Shown here: piece after piece, positions 9,195 to 17,552 of the stretch
How the letters are laid out: the number at the start of each line of letters is the position of its first letter
How positions within the stretch are numbered: the stretch's first letter is position 1
DNA from: Deltaproteobacteria bacterium
GTDB taxonomy: Bacteria; Desulfobacterota_D; UBA1144; Nemesobacterales; UBA2774
Assembly (NCBI GenBank): GCA_040223695.1
Contig: JAVKFU010000018.1
Coordinates: 124,001 to 188,000, forward strand
Reading direction: 5' to 3'
DNA length: 64,000 bases
Program-made: the position numbers and the translations under genes
The notes under the pieces: generated by a model
The model's database searches: none
Told to the model about the DNA's origin: nothing
Seen by the model: the letters and a program-made list of their open reading frames with translations, nothing else

Positions 9195-9293
9195 TCTTTT
9201 CGGCAACTCAACCGCCATAGACTATAACTCGCATGTCCGTAGGCTTGAAGTTTTGCGTCCCATCCTTTCGGATAGTTTGCCTTTTCGGAGGGA
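9195..9293 (-). promoter_or_regulatory. c-di-GMP-I (GEMM) riboswitch aptamer
   Basis: On the minus strand the leader contains the GEMM-I signature elements in order. These are GGCAAAC (9281-9275), a P2 hairpin with a GAAA tetraloop (CUAUCC/GGAUGG), GGGACGCAAA, and a P3 stem whose GCCUACG...UAUGGC sides resemble the 11-nt tetraloop receptor. The closing AGUUGCC strand (9208-9202) pairs with GGC-AACU to form P1. By hand alignment to the Vibrio Vc2 aptamer, the positions of G20 (9281) and C92 (9203) are G and C, which favours c-di-GMP over cyclic AMP-GMP. It lies between a good promoter and the PilZ-synthase gene, about 115 nt from the start codon. Confidence 0.92.
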
Positions 9294-9310
9294 ACCAACC
9301 CTATATTAAA

Positions 9311-9339
9311 ATTCTAGTCCCATTTGTAATAATTTTCAA
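9311..9339 (-). promoter_or_regulatory. Sigma70-type promoter driving the riboswitch transcript
   Basis: TTGAAA (9339-9334) and TAGAAT (9316-9311) are separated by exactly 17 bases on the minus strand. Transcription would start near 9304, about ten bases before the riboswitch, giving a leader of about 220 nt. The surrounding DNA (9301-9400) is AT-rich. This separates the PilZ-synthase operon from aroC upstream. The stretch 9340-9572 between promoter and aroC holds nothing else that I can name. Confidence 0.75.
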
Positions 9340-9572
9340 TATATTAATTCTTATTAGGGTGAAATTGTAATTAATACAAATATTTTAAAAACATGGAATA
9401 TATCTGGGCTGTTAAGAGAGAAAAATCGTATTTATGCAGACGGCAAATTCGTTTCAAAAGGGTCCTTTGATAGACGGGGTAATCGATGGAGAAAAAGATT
9501 CACTGCCGTGACTTGGCTATAAGATTCAGATCCGAATTTGATTTTAATGAAGAAACACGGGATATAGGCGGC

Positions 9573-10643
9573 TTAAAGTTTCGATGCCTTTGAGAGCAGC
9601 AGGTGGTCGACAAGCACGAGGTTGACCATGGCCTCCGCAATCGGAACGGCTCTGGGGCAGAGGCAGGGATCGTGTCTTCCCTTGACCTTGAGCTCTTTCG
9701 GGTTGCCGAATTTGTCCACTGTATGCTGCGTCTTGGAAATCGAGGACGTAGGCTTTATAGCGATTCTCACTACGAGGTCTTCCCCGTTCGTGATACCGCC
9801 CAAAAGCCCTCCGGCGTTATTTGTTTTGAATCTTAGCTTTCCGGACTCGTCTTTATACATTACGTCGTTTACCTTGGACCCCTTCCGCTTTGAGGCCTCG
9901 AATCCCATCCCGACCTCGAACCCTCTTATTCCTCCCAGGCTCATGAGCGCGGCGGCGAGGTCTGCGTCGAGCTTGTTGAAAACGGGGCTGCCGAGACCTG
10001 CCGGGAGGCCGCTCGACACTACTTCAACCGTTCCCCCGATTGAGTCCCCCTCTCTCCTCACCTCATCTATGAGCTTAATCATTTCCTCTGCCTTTTCGGC
10101 GTCCGGGCATCTCACGATGTTCTTTTCTATTTCATCGAAATCCACCTTGCGGGCTACGATTTTTCCAACCTGCCTGACGAATCCGCGTGTGGTTATTCCG
10201 TGCATGTTCAGAATTTTCTTGGCAATCGCCGCGGCGGCCACTCTTCCCACCGTCTCCCTTGCCGAGGACCTGCCTCCGCCCCTGTAATCCCTGAGACCGT
10301 ATTTGGCGTCGTAGGTATAGTCTGCGTGGCCCGGCCGGTAAGTGTCCTTTATGTCTTCGTAGGATTTGGATATGGCGTCCGCGTTTCTTACCATAAGAGA
10401 AATCGGTGTGCCCAAGGTCTTGCCCTCGAATATGCCCGAGAGTATATCAATAGTGTCGGGCTCTTTTCTCTGTGTAGTAATCTTGCTCTGGCCGGGACGG
10501 CGGCGGTCGAGCTCGAATTGAATATCCCCGGGGGATATCTCGAGTCCGGCAGGGCAGCCGTCTACCACCACCCCCAGGGCGGGCCCGTGGGATTCTCCCC
10601 AGGTTGTTATACGGAACAGATTTCCAAAAGAGTTGCCTGGCAT
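9573..10643 (-). CDS. aroC: Chorismate synthase
   Basis: This enzyme converts 5-enolpyruvylshikimate-3-phosphate to chorismate, the last step of the shikimate pathway, using reduced FMN. The N-terminus (NSFGNLFRITTWGESHGPAL) is diagnostic, as are RPGHAD, YRGGGRSSARET and the C-terminal GRHDPCLCPRAVPIAEAM block. The length of 356 residues is normal and the protein appears complete. No other shikimate gene is nearby. It follows the SDR gene by 55 bp in the same direction and may be co-transcribed with it. No strong ribosome binding site precedes the ATG, but the start is fixed by the conserved N-terminus. Confidence 0.98.
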   Translation of the reverse strand: MPGNSFGNLFRITTWGESHGPALGVVVDGCPAGLEISPGDIQFELDRRRPGQSKITTQRKEPDTIDILSGIFEGKTLGTPISLMVRNADAISKSYEDIKDTYRPGHADYTYDAKYGLRDYRGGGRSSARETVGRVAAAAIAKKILNMHGITTRGFVRQVGKIVARKVDFDEIEKNIVRCPDAEKAEEMIKLIDEVRREGDSIGGTVEVVSSGLPAGLGSPVFNKLDADLAAALMSLGGIRGFEVGMGFEASKRKGSKVNDVMYKDESGKLRFKTNNAGGLLGGITNGEDLVVRIAIKPTSSISKTQHTVDKFGNPKELKVKGRHDPCLCPRAVPIAEAMVNLVLVDHLLLSKASKL

Positions 10644-10698
10644 AGGAAGAGTTTATATTAACGGGAAATACGTTGCAAAAAAAGATGTTGCCCCGAAA

Positions 10699-11679
10699 TT
10701 ACAGATAGCCGTTTTCCCTGAACCACTTAACAGTCTTTTCTATAGTCTCCTCAAGGGGCCGGGGTGAAAACCCAAGCTCCTTTACCGCCTTGGAATTGTC
10801 GAAATACCAGTAATGCCTGGTCCCTTTTATGGAGTCCACATCCATTGCGACGTAGTTCGGAGCGGGAATCCTTACAAGCTCCGCCAGATACGCTCCGGCA
10901 AGCGCAATGAAATACGGTATCTTTAATTTGGGCCGCGGTATCCCCGTAACCCTTTCCAGCACCTCGAAGAGCTCTTTAATAGTGATATTGCGGTTGCTCA
11001 GGATATAATGCTCCCCGACCTTTCCTTTTTCCTCGGCGAGAAGATGGCCGATCGCGACGTCTTCCGCATCCACAAGGTTGATCCCGCCGTCGGTATAGCC
11101 GGGCAGTCTCCTCTTGCAGTACCAGAGAATCATACCGCTCGTGGAGACGTAAACGTCCCCGGCTCCTATAACAATGGACGGGTTTACGATAACGAGCGGC
11201 AGGCCCTTTTCAACGAATTTGAGCGCTTCCCGCTCCGCGTAGTATTTCGATAATATATATTGAATATCCGTGCTTCCGGGATCAAACGGGGTTTCCTCGT
11301 CCGCCAGCTCCTTTCCGGGTTTTAGGCCGATTGCGGCAACGCTGCTGGTGTAAACGGCTTTTTTCACCCCGGCCTCCATGGCGGCCGTAAAAACGTTATT
11401 CGTCCCCTTAACATTGATGTCTTCCATCTTTTGGTAATCCGCCTGTTTGAAGGACACCATCCCGGCCGTATGAAAAAGCCTGTCGCATCCCTGGAGGGCG
11501 CTCCGTATGGAGTCTATATCGGTTACGTCCCCGTAAACCCTTTCCGCGTCAATGTCGTCGATGTTTATTGTCTTGCTGGTTTTTCTCAGAAGAATCCTGA
11601 CCTCATCCCCTCTTTCCACAAGTTTTCTGGCAATGTGGGAGCCTAAAAAGCCGGTCGCCCCGGTAACCAAAGTCGCCAT
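10699..11679 (-). CDS. NAD(P)-dependent epimerase/reductase (extended SDR, HpnA / CerR-like)
   Basis: This extended short-chain dehydrogenase has the Rossmann TGATGFLGS motif at residues 7-15 and the catalytic YxxxK as YILSK around residues 140-144. It is closest in pattern to the dihydroflavonol-reductase group that includes the hopanoid-associated epimerase HpnA. Bacterial ceramide reductase (CerR of Caulobacter) is also an NAD-dependent epimerase-like SDR. Its position near the synthase-acyltransferase fusion therefore makes a lipid-modifying role attractive, though aroC lies between. The ATG has a perfect AGGAGG eight bases upstream. The substrate is unknown. Confidence 0.85.
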   Translation of the reverse strand: MATLVTGATGFLGSHIARKLVERGDEVRILLRKTSKTINIDDIDAERVYGDVTDIDSIRSALQGCDRLFHTAGMVSFKQADYQKMEDINVKGTNNVFTAAMEAGVKKAVYTSSVAAIGLKPGKELADEETPFDPGSTDIQYILSKYYAEREALKFVEKGLPLVIVNPSIVIGAGDVYVSTSGMILWYCKRRLPGYTDGGINLVDAEDVAIGHLLAEEKGKVGEHYILSNRNITIKELFEVLERVTGIPRPKLKIPYFIALAGAYLAELVRIPAPNYVAMDVDSIKGTRHYWYFDNSKAVKELGFSPRPLEETIEKTVKWFRENGYL

Positions 11680-11724
11680 TTAGAGAGCCTCCTTGCAGGT
11701 ATAAAGAAACTCATATTACAACAC

Positions 11725-12540
11725 ATGCGAATTAAAAACAATGCGTTTCTATCTATAGTTACCTCCCGCGCCGTCCTTGACATGATAACTGCCGATTACG
11801 TCCGGAATACTTTGTTGATACCGGGTTTTATACAGGAGGCATTGAGAACCCCGTCTATCGGGGTATATTTTTACGACTACCCGGACTATTGGGGGGACAA
11901 GATGGATCTGGAAGAACTTTTAAGAGACAGGGAATATGAGGAAGGTGAAAAGAGGCTCGAGAGGGCGCTTGAGATAGCCCGGAGGGAATGGGGGAATGTC
12001 AGGGAGTCGCTTGAGCGCGCAGGCGATACAGGGGAATTCGAGAAAGAGGATTTTATGATAGGGATTATCGAGGAGGATGTGATAATCCGGGAGCCTATCG
12101 AAAGTCGCACAAAGTCCGTTTCATTTTACTCCCCCACCTTTTACCCGATGTATTTCGTTAAGAACCTCCTTACGATGGAGGAAAAATTTGAAGAGTGGGG
12201 CTACAGTACGAGCGAAGCCCTTTACGTATTTATCGAGCTTGCCGCCAGGGCATCCGAGAGGCTCGGCCTTCACGGTACCTTCGCCATGGCTTTCGGGGCC
12301 GGATACGGAAGCGTCCGCACCGGATGGATCGCTGAGAAGGGCTTCCCCGTAGAAAGAGAAATATTTGAAAAGATGTTTTTCAGGGGAAAAAAGAAGGCCT
12401 ACGACTGGGATTTCAACTGGGACTCCGTACAGAAAAGCCTTGCCGAGATATACGGCAGGTTCCATGCCTGGCAGGAAGACGAGAAGCTCTTTCACGAGGA
12501 AGTCAAGTCAGGCGCCGTCGTGGTTCCTATGATGGTATGA
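11725..12540 (+). CDS. Hypothetical protein, 271 residues
   Basis: I do not recognise this protein. It is soluble, rich in aromatic and acidic residues, and has no signal peptide. The middle (residues about 57-110) is a long charged helix (LLRDREYEEGEKRLERALEI). The C-terminal half has YGSVRTGWIAEKGFP and ends in a hydrophobic GAVVVPMMV tail. It is divergent from the SDR gene, with only 45 bp between them, so the promoters overlap or face each other there. Codon use matches its neighbours. No function can be offered. Confidence 0.7.
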   Translation: MRIKNNAFLSIVTSRAVLDMITADYVRNTLLIPGFIQEALRTPSIGVYFYDYPDYWGDKMDLEELLRDREYEEGEKRLERALEIARREWGNVRESLERAGDTGEFEKEDFMIGIIEEDVIIREPIESRTKSVSFYSPTFYPMYFVKNLLTMEEKFEEWGYSTSEALYVFIELAARASERLGLHGTFAMAFGAGYGSVRTGWIAEKGFPVEREIFEKMFFRGKKKAYDWDFNWDSVQKSLAEIYGRFHAWQEDEKLFHEEVKSGAVVVPMMV

Positions 12541-12595
12541 TCAACGGCCAACAGGTTCTTTTGCCGGCCTCCAAGGCAGTCCGTATAATCGATTA

Positions 12596-13948
12596 TCAGA
12601 AATCGTCTTCATATTCCTGAGCGAGATTCTCAAAGCTCGGAACGCCCATCTTATCGAGAAAAGCGAGTTTGATAGTGCCCACGGGACCGTTTCTCTGTTT
12701 GCCGATAATGAGCTCGGCAATGCCGTCCTTTTCCTCGGGGTTCTTTTTATAAACATCCGCCCTGTGTATGAACATAACCAGGTCCGCGTCCTGCTCGATT
12801 GCGCCGCTCTCTCTAAGGTCCGAAAGCTGGGGGCGCCTGTCCGCGCGCGTCTCCGTCTGCCTGCTCAGCTGAGATACGGCTATCACCGGAACGCTGAGCT
12901 CTTTTGCCAGCGCCTTGAGCGAGCCCGAAATCTCCGCTATCTCCCGCTCCCTCGTTTCCGTTCTTCTGCTGGATCTCATTAGCTGCAGGTAATCCACGAT
13001 AATCAGGTCGAGCCCTTTCTCCCTTTTCTGCCTTCTGGCCTTGGCGCGGATTTCCAATACGCTTATGGCCGGCGTGTCGTCGATATAAATTTTCGCCCTG
13101 CTGAACTCGTCCGCGGCCCTGACCAGCTTCTCAAGGTCTTCGTCCTTGATATACCCGCTTCTGATATTAGAGTAGTTCACCTTTGCCTTAGTCGAAAGCA
13201 TCCTGAGCATTAGCTGCTCCTTGGTCATTTCGAGCGAAAAGATGCCGATGGACATTCCGTAGTCGATTGCCGCGTGCGTGGCAACGTTAAGGCAGAACGA
13301 GGTTTTTCCCAAGCCGGGCCTCGCCGCCACAATTATCAGGTCGGAGGGCTGCATGCCGGAAGTCATATAATCGAGTTTCTCAAACCCGGTCGGCAGTCCG
13401 GTCACGAGCTCCTTTCTCGCATGAAGCGTTTCTATTATTTCGAGCGCCTTGGCCGCAAGCTCCCTTGAGCCGTAAAAGCTCGGTTTGATCTTGTTCTGGG
13501 CTATATCGAGAATTGTATGCTCGGCCCTGTCTATGAATTCATCTATGTCGACATTGCTCTCATTGCCCCTGTGGGCGATGTCGCTTGCGGCCATTACCAG
13601 GTTTCTTATTATGGATTTTTCCTTTACCAGCTTTGCGTAGTAACCCACGTTTTCCGTAGCCGGCACGAGTTCGGTGAGATAGGTTAGATAGTTGCTCTCT
13701 CCGACCTCTTCAAGCAGGTTGCCGTTGGCCTTCAGGTAGTCGAACAGGGTGAGGAGGTCTATGGGTTTATTGTCCTGGTCGAGATCGATCATGGCATTGT
13801 AAATCTTCCTGTGGGCTTCTTTATAGAAGTCTTCGGGTATAAGTATCTCCATTACCTGATTTATGGAGGAGCTCTCTATAAGGATTGCTCCAAGTACCGC
13901 CTGCTCGGCTTCTATATTCTGCGGAAGTGACCGCGTCAGCATTTCCAT
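12596..13948 (-). CDS. dnaB: Replicative DNA helicase DnaB
   Basis: This hexameric 5'-3' helicase of the replication fork has an N-terminal primase-interaction domain beginning LPQNIEAEQAVLGAIL. It also has a RecA-like ATPase domain with Walker A ARPGLGKT (209-216), Walker B IIVDYLQLM, and the C-terminal RESGAIEQDADLVMFIHR block. The length of 450 residues is standard and no intein interrupts it. The ATG lacks an obvious ribosome binding site. It stands alone: the gene upstream on the same strand is unrelated and the gene downstream is convergent. Confidence 0.98.
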   Translation of the reverse strand: MEMLTRSLPQNIEAEQAVLGAILIESSSINQVMEILIPEDFYKEAHRKIYNAMIDLDQDNKPIDLLTLFDYLKANGNLLEEVGESNYLTYLTELVPATENVGYYAKLVKEKSIIRNLVMAASDIAHRGNESNVDIDEFIDRAEHTILDIAQNKIKPSFYGSRELAAKALEIIETLHARKELVTGLPTGFEKLDYMTSGMQPSDLIIVAARPGLGKTSFCLNVATHAAIDYGMSIGIFSLEMTKEQLMLRMLSTKAKVNYSNIRSGYIKDEDLEKLVRAADEFSRAKIYIDDTPAISVLEIRAKARRQKREKGLDLIIVDYLQLMRSSRRTETREREIAEISGSLKALAKELSVPVIAVSQLSRQTETRADRRPQLSDLRESGAIEQDADLVMFIHRADVYKKNPEEKDGIAELIIGKQRNGPVGTIKLAFLDKMGVPSFENLAQEYEDDF

Positions 13949-14037
13949 GATAATCTATATTAAATCACTTACGGTGTTGATTTCAACCTCGGGAATTTAA
14001 AAGGATGTACGGTAATCCAATTTTTCCACGCGGCCGG

Positions 14038-14760
14038 TCAATAACCGTACGAAAGCCTTTCGGCGAGAATCCTGTTAAGTCCATTTTTTATTATCTTTTC
14101 TTGTGCGCCTTTAATATCGTATTCCACCCTTTTAAACGCCGCTTCCCCTTTCTCTCCGTCATATACGAGAAATGAGGCCCTCGGGTCTCCGTCCCGGGGC
14201 TGCCCCACGCTTCCGGGGTTAATCAGATACTTCACCCCGCTCTGTAACTCAAATATTTCATCTGTATTGCGGTCTATGCGGCTGTTTGCCTTTGCAAAGC
14301 ACACGGCTGTGTGCGTATGGCCGAAAAAACATAAATCACGTTCGCCGAAGAGATTTAATTCGTCCTCAGCGTCATATGAGGAGATTATATATTTGTCGGG
14401 GTCCGAGATTGCCCCGTGAACAATCATGAAATCGTCAACTATCTCTCTCGCGGTCAGACTTCTCAGAAACTCACTGTTCTCGTCCGTAAGCTCCCGCCTT
14501 GTCCACAGTACCGCTTCCCGTGCTACAGGATTGAAATCAAGGGGCTCGGAAATTCCGCACGCCGCGGCGTCGTGATTGCCTATGATCGCGGTAATATTTC
14601 GGTCTCTTATTATTTCAACGCATTCGTTAGGGTCTCCACCGTACCCCACTATATCCCCGAGACAGAGGATTCTGCCGGCTCCCGAAGCCTCGATATCTTC
14701 GAGCACCGACTGAAATGACTCCAGATTTGCGTGTATGTCTGAAATTATGGCGTATTTCAA
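14038..14760 (-). CDS. Metallophosphoesterase (YfcE/Metallophos_2 type)
   Basis: This is a calcineurin-like phosphodiesterase of 240 residues. The metal-binding motifs appear in order: SDIHANL, GDIVGYGGDP, GNHDAA, and GHTHT near residue 165, with a preceding MIVHG. I placed the start at a TTG giving LKYAIISDIH, the usual family start. The frame remains open for 64 more codons upstream, but those overlap the glycerate kinase gene and read as nonsense protein. The gene begins 26 bp after the kinase stop, so the two may be co-transcribed. The physiological substrate is unknown. Confidence 0.88.
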   Translation of the reverse strand: MKYAIISDIHANLESFQSVLEDIEASGAGRILCLGDIVGYGGDPNECVEIIRDRNITAIIGNHDAAACGISEPLDFNPVAREAVLWTRRELTDENSEFLRSLTAREIVDDFMIVHGAISDPDKYIISSYDAEDELNLFGERDLCFFGHTHTAVCFAKANSRIDRNTDEIFELQSGVKYLINPGSVGQPRDGDPRASFLVYDGEKGEAAFKRVEYDIKGAQEKIIKNGLNRILAERLSYGY

Positions 14761-14786
14761 TTGGATCGCCTGTGGCTCGATTCGGG

Positions 14787-16130
14787 CTATCCTATGAGCA
14801 CAATTCCGATATCCATTACGTTTGTGCCTGTGGGTCCGGTGATAATCAGGTCTCCGAGTTTTTCGAAGAAGCCGTAGGAATTGTTCTGGGCGAGGTGCTC
14901 CCTGGCGCTCACGTTGATTTCCCTCGCAAGAAGCCTGCTCCGCCCGTCGCATATCGCCCCCGCCGCGTCTATCTGGCCGTCTATGCCGTCGGTGTCGCAG
15001 AAAAGTCCCACGATATCGTGCCCTATTATTTCCATGCAGAATGAGAGCGCGGTCTCCGTGCTTCTTCCTCCCTTTCCCGAAGCGCTGTCATTATGGACGG
15101 TCACGGTCGTCTCCCCGCCGAAAATTATGCAGGACGGTTTTTCCATAGGTGTGTTGAATCTTTCTATGTCGAACGCGATTGCCGCCGCGACCTTGGCGAC
15201 TTCTCTTGCCTCGCCCCTTATCTGCGAGGAGAGCATAAGTGTATTGTATCCGAGTTCGTTTGCCTTTTTCTCGGCTGCGATGAGGGATTTAAAATTATTC
15301 CCCACAATAAGGCTCTGTACCTTTTCCGGATCGAACTCTCCTTTCTTCAGTGTCTCCTGCGCGTGCCCCCTCCTGCCCTCTTCCAGATGCACCACTACCT
15401 GGGGAGGGAGCTTGTGCTCGAGGTCCAGGGCTTCGATCACGCGCCAGGCGTCTTCGAAAGTAGTGGGGTCGGGCACGGTATGGCCGGACGCTATTGCGTC
15501 GAGCTTGTCGCTTACCACATTGGAGAGTAAGAGGGTGATGACTTGCGCCGGGAGGGCCTTCTTCAACAGCCCTCCGCCCTTGATCCCGGATATGTGCTTT
15601 CTCACCGCGTTCAATCCGTATTTATCGACACCCGATCTCAGTAGAGCCTCGGTGGCTCTCTCCTTGTCTTCGAGCGATATACCGGTTGCGGGCATTGCCA
15701 GAAGTGCGCTTCCTCCGCCCGAGATAAGAAATAATACAAGGTCCTTCTCTCCCGCTCCTTCCAGTATGGATACCACTTCTTTTGCGGCCGTCAGACTTCT
15801 CTCGTCCGGTACCGGATGACTTGAGAGGTAGAATCCGAGCTTGTTGAAAGGGTTTTGAGGCTGGGAATTGGAAACGACTAATCCACCCGCCACCCTGTCT
15901 CCAAGAACTTCTTCCACCGCTTCGGCCATAGACGGGGCGGCTTTACCGAAAGCGATGACGTATATGAACTCGAAATCATCTAGGTTATAAGATTTGGAAT
16001 CTACCGTAAGTATATTATCCGTCAGTCTGAAGTGGTCCTGGATGCATTTTTTCGGATTAGCCGCTTCTACGGCTTCCCGGTAAATCTCAAGTGCGCTTTC
16101 TCTTGCTTTCTGGAAATTCATGTAAGTCAA
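14787..16130 (-). CDS. Glycerate 2-kinase (GckA/MOFRL family)
   Basis: This protein belongs to the two-domain DUF4147/MOFRL family that phosphorylates D-glycerate to 2-phosphoglycerate using ATP. Family marks include AFGKAAPSMAEA near residue 60, LFLISGGGSALL near residue 130, LRSGVDKYGLNAVRKHIS, and the C-terminal GGETTVTV...GKGGRSTE and DGIDG segments. The length (447 residues) is typical. It probably feeds serine-cycle or glyoxylate carbon into glycolysis. The first start is a TTG with a weak AAGG upstream; an ATG three codons in (16121) is an alternative. Confidence 0.92.
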   Translation of the reverse strand: MTYMNFQKARESALEIYREAVEAANPKKCIQDHFRLTDNILTVDSKSYNLDDFEFIYVIAFGKAAPSMAEAVEEVLGDRVAGGLVVSNSQPQNPFNKLGFYLSSHPVPDERSLTAAKEVVSILEGAGEKDLVLFLISGGGSALLAMPATGISLEDKERATEALLRSGVDKYGLNAVRKHISGIKGGGLLKKALPAQVITLLLSNVVSDKLDAIASGHTVPDPTTFEDAWRVIEALDLEHKLPPQVVVHLEEGRRGHAQETLKKGEFDPEKVQSLIVGNNFKSLIAAEKKANELGYNTLMLSSQIRGEAREVAKVAAAIAFDIERFNTPMEKPSCIIFGGETTVTVHNDSASGKGGRSTETALSFCMEIIGHDIVGLFCDTDGIDGQIDAAGAICDGRSRLLAREINVSAREHLAQNNSYGFFEKLGDLIITGPTGTNVMDIGIVLIG

Positions 16131-16173
16131 CCGAGCCTTAGGTGTTTACGCCGCTCTCACGTCTAACCTTTTT

Positions 16174-16647
16174 TCAGTCCTTTCTGAGCTCTTCAATAAT
16201 TTTGTCGACTCTTTCCCTTGTCAAATTCTCTTCGAGTTTATCGTCAATCAGCATTACGGGGGCCGTACCGCAGGAAGCGAGGCACTCGGCCTCCATAAGC
16301 GTAATTTCCCCGTCTGCCGTTGTTTCCCCCGTTTTAATTCCCAGCTTGTCGCACATGTAATGCTCGACATGCTCGGCTCCCCTCAGGGCGCACGCCAGTG
16401 TCCGGCACAGCCATATGACGCGCTTTCCGACCGGCTTTCTGAAAAACATCGTGTAAAATGTAGCGACGTTCTGTACGCTTGAGGGTGAAATCTCGAGGAT
16501 CTTGGCCGTCTCTTCCATTGCCTCGTTCGTCAGGTATCCGTATTCATTCTGTACTTCCCTCAGCACCGGTATAAGGGCGGACCGTTTTGTTTCCGATGTG
16601 GAAACAATAGTATCTATTCTTCCTCTTAGGGATTCGGAAAACTGCAT
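16174..16647 (-). CDS. NuoE-like [2Fe-2S] thioredoxin-fold subunit
   Basis: This is the 24-kDa subunit family of NADH dehydrogenase I, hydrogenases and formate dehydrogenases. It has an N-terminal helical part (residues 1-70) and a thioredoxin-like domain with the four cluster ligands C81, C86 (CRTLAC), C122 and C126 (CLASC). The start at 16647 is chosen because GGAG lies nine bases upstream and gives the usual length of 157 residues; the longer open frame has a low-complexity N-terminus. No nuoF or nuoG neighbour is present, so its partner is unknown. It lies 43 bp upstream of the glycerate kinase in the same direction. Confidence 0.92.
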   Translation of the reverse strand: MQFSESLRGRIDTIVSTSETKRSALIPVLREVQNEYGYLTNEAMEETAKILEISPSSVQNVATFYTMFFRKPVGKRVIWLCRTLACALRGAEHVEHYMCDKLGIKTGETTADGEITLMEAECLASCGTAPVMLIDDKLEENLTRERVDKIIEELRKD

Positions 16648-16904
16648 AATGTCATACTCCGGATACTGAAAATTTGCACCGATAATGTTACATGGATTGA
16701 ACCTCTTATCAAGATATATCCGCGAGTGCGTGTGTTTCAGTCGTACCAGGGGCCGCGCCGGCGGCGGAATCGGCTGAAAAGGCTCCACCGACTCAAAAAT
16801 AGCCGCAGCCGGGAGGTAAGTATTGGAAATTTACGGAGGGTTTGTTAAATTAAAAGACTGTGCGGGAAGTTTAACTGATTAATTCCGCCGGAGAGAGCCC
16901 GATC

Positions 16905-17372
16905 ATGCTAAGCGTGTTTAAAAAATTTTTTGACGGATCGTCCGGTAATGCGGGCGGTATGGAGAAAGAGGACCGGGGGGCCAAATTGAGGACCGCTACA
17001 TGCGTACTGCTGCTCGAAGCGGCCACGGCGGACAACAATTTCTCGCCTGAGGAGCAAAAGAAGGTCATCGAAATCCTGCAGAAAAGGTTTCAAATGTCGG
17101 ACACCGAGGTAGGGGAATTAATCGACGAATCCAAAAAGGCGAGGGAAGACGCTACGGATCTCTGGTATTTCACCAATCTTATTAACGAGAGTCTAACAAA
17201 AGAGGAAAAGTACGACTTGATGGAGCTTGTATGGGAAGTTATTTATTCCGACGGCACTCTCGATAAATTTGAAAACTATATCGCGCATAAGCTCTTCAAT
17301 ATGCTTCGAATAGACCATTCTAAATTCATTGAGCTTAAAATGAAGGTGAAAAACGAATATCGAATAACCTGA
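16905..17372 (+). CDS. TerB-like (DjlA N-terminal-like) helical protein
   Basis: This 155-residue all-helical soluble protein follows the TerB/DjlA pattern, with two paired acidic repeats. The first is VLLLEAATADNNFSPEEQKK (residues 33-52) and the second is ELVWEVIYSDGTLDKFE (about 115-131). These A-D-G/N-x-F/L-x-x-E motifs resemble the metal-binding helices of TerB. A ribosome binding site (GGAG) lies about eight bases before the ATG. Proteins of this family occur alone in many genomes without tellurite resistance genes, and the function here is unknown. It is divergent from the NuoE-like gene. Confidence 0.8.
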   Translation: MLSVFKKFFDGSSGNAGGMEKEDRGAKLRTATCVLLLEAATADNNFSPEEQKKVIEILQKRFQMSDTEVGELIDESKKAREDATDLWYFTNLINESLTKEEKYDLMELVWEVIYSDGTLDKFENYIAHKLFNMLRIDHSKFIELKMKVKNEYRIT

Positions 17373-17552
17373 GTCTCTTCAGGCCGGGCGCGGTCTCACC
17401 TCGCAATATTGGATCAAGGGTTCTTCTTTGCTCGGGGCTGTGAGCTCGTTAATTATAACCTTCGGATTTTCTTTCATTCGGTTAGATGAGTGCTTTCCTA
17501 ACTTTGAAGTCGCAGATACAATAGATCAATTATCCTTTTGACGGAGTCTTTA

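Noticed and set aside
14761-14952. N-terminal extension of the phosphoesterase frame
   Set aside because: It overlaps the glycerate kinase gene and is Arg/Gln/His-rich; the family start fits the TTG at 14760.
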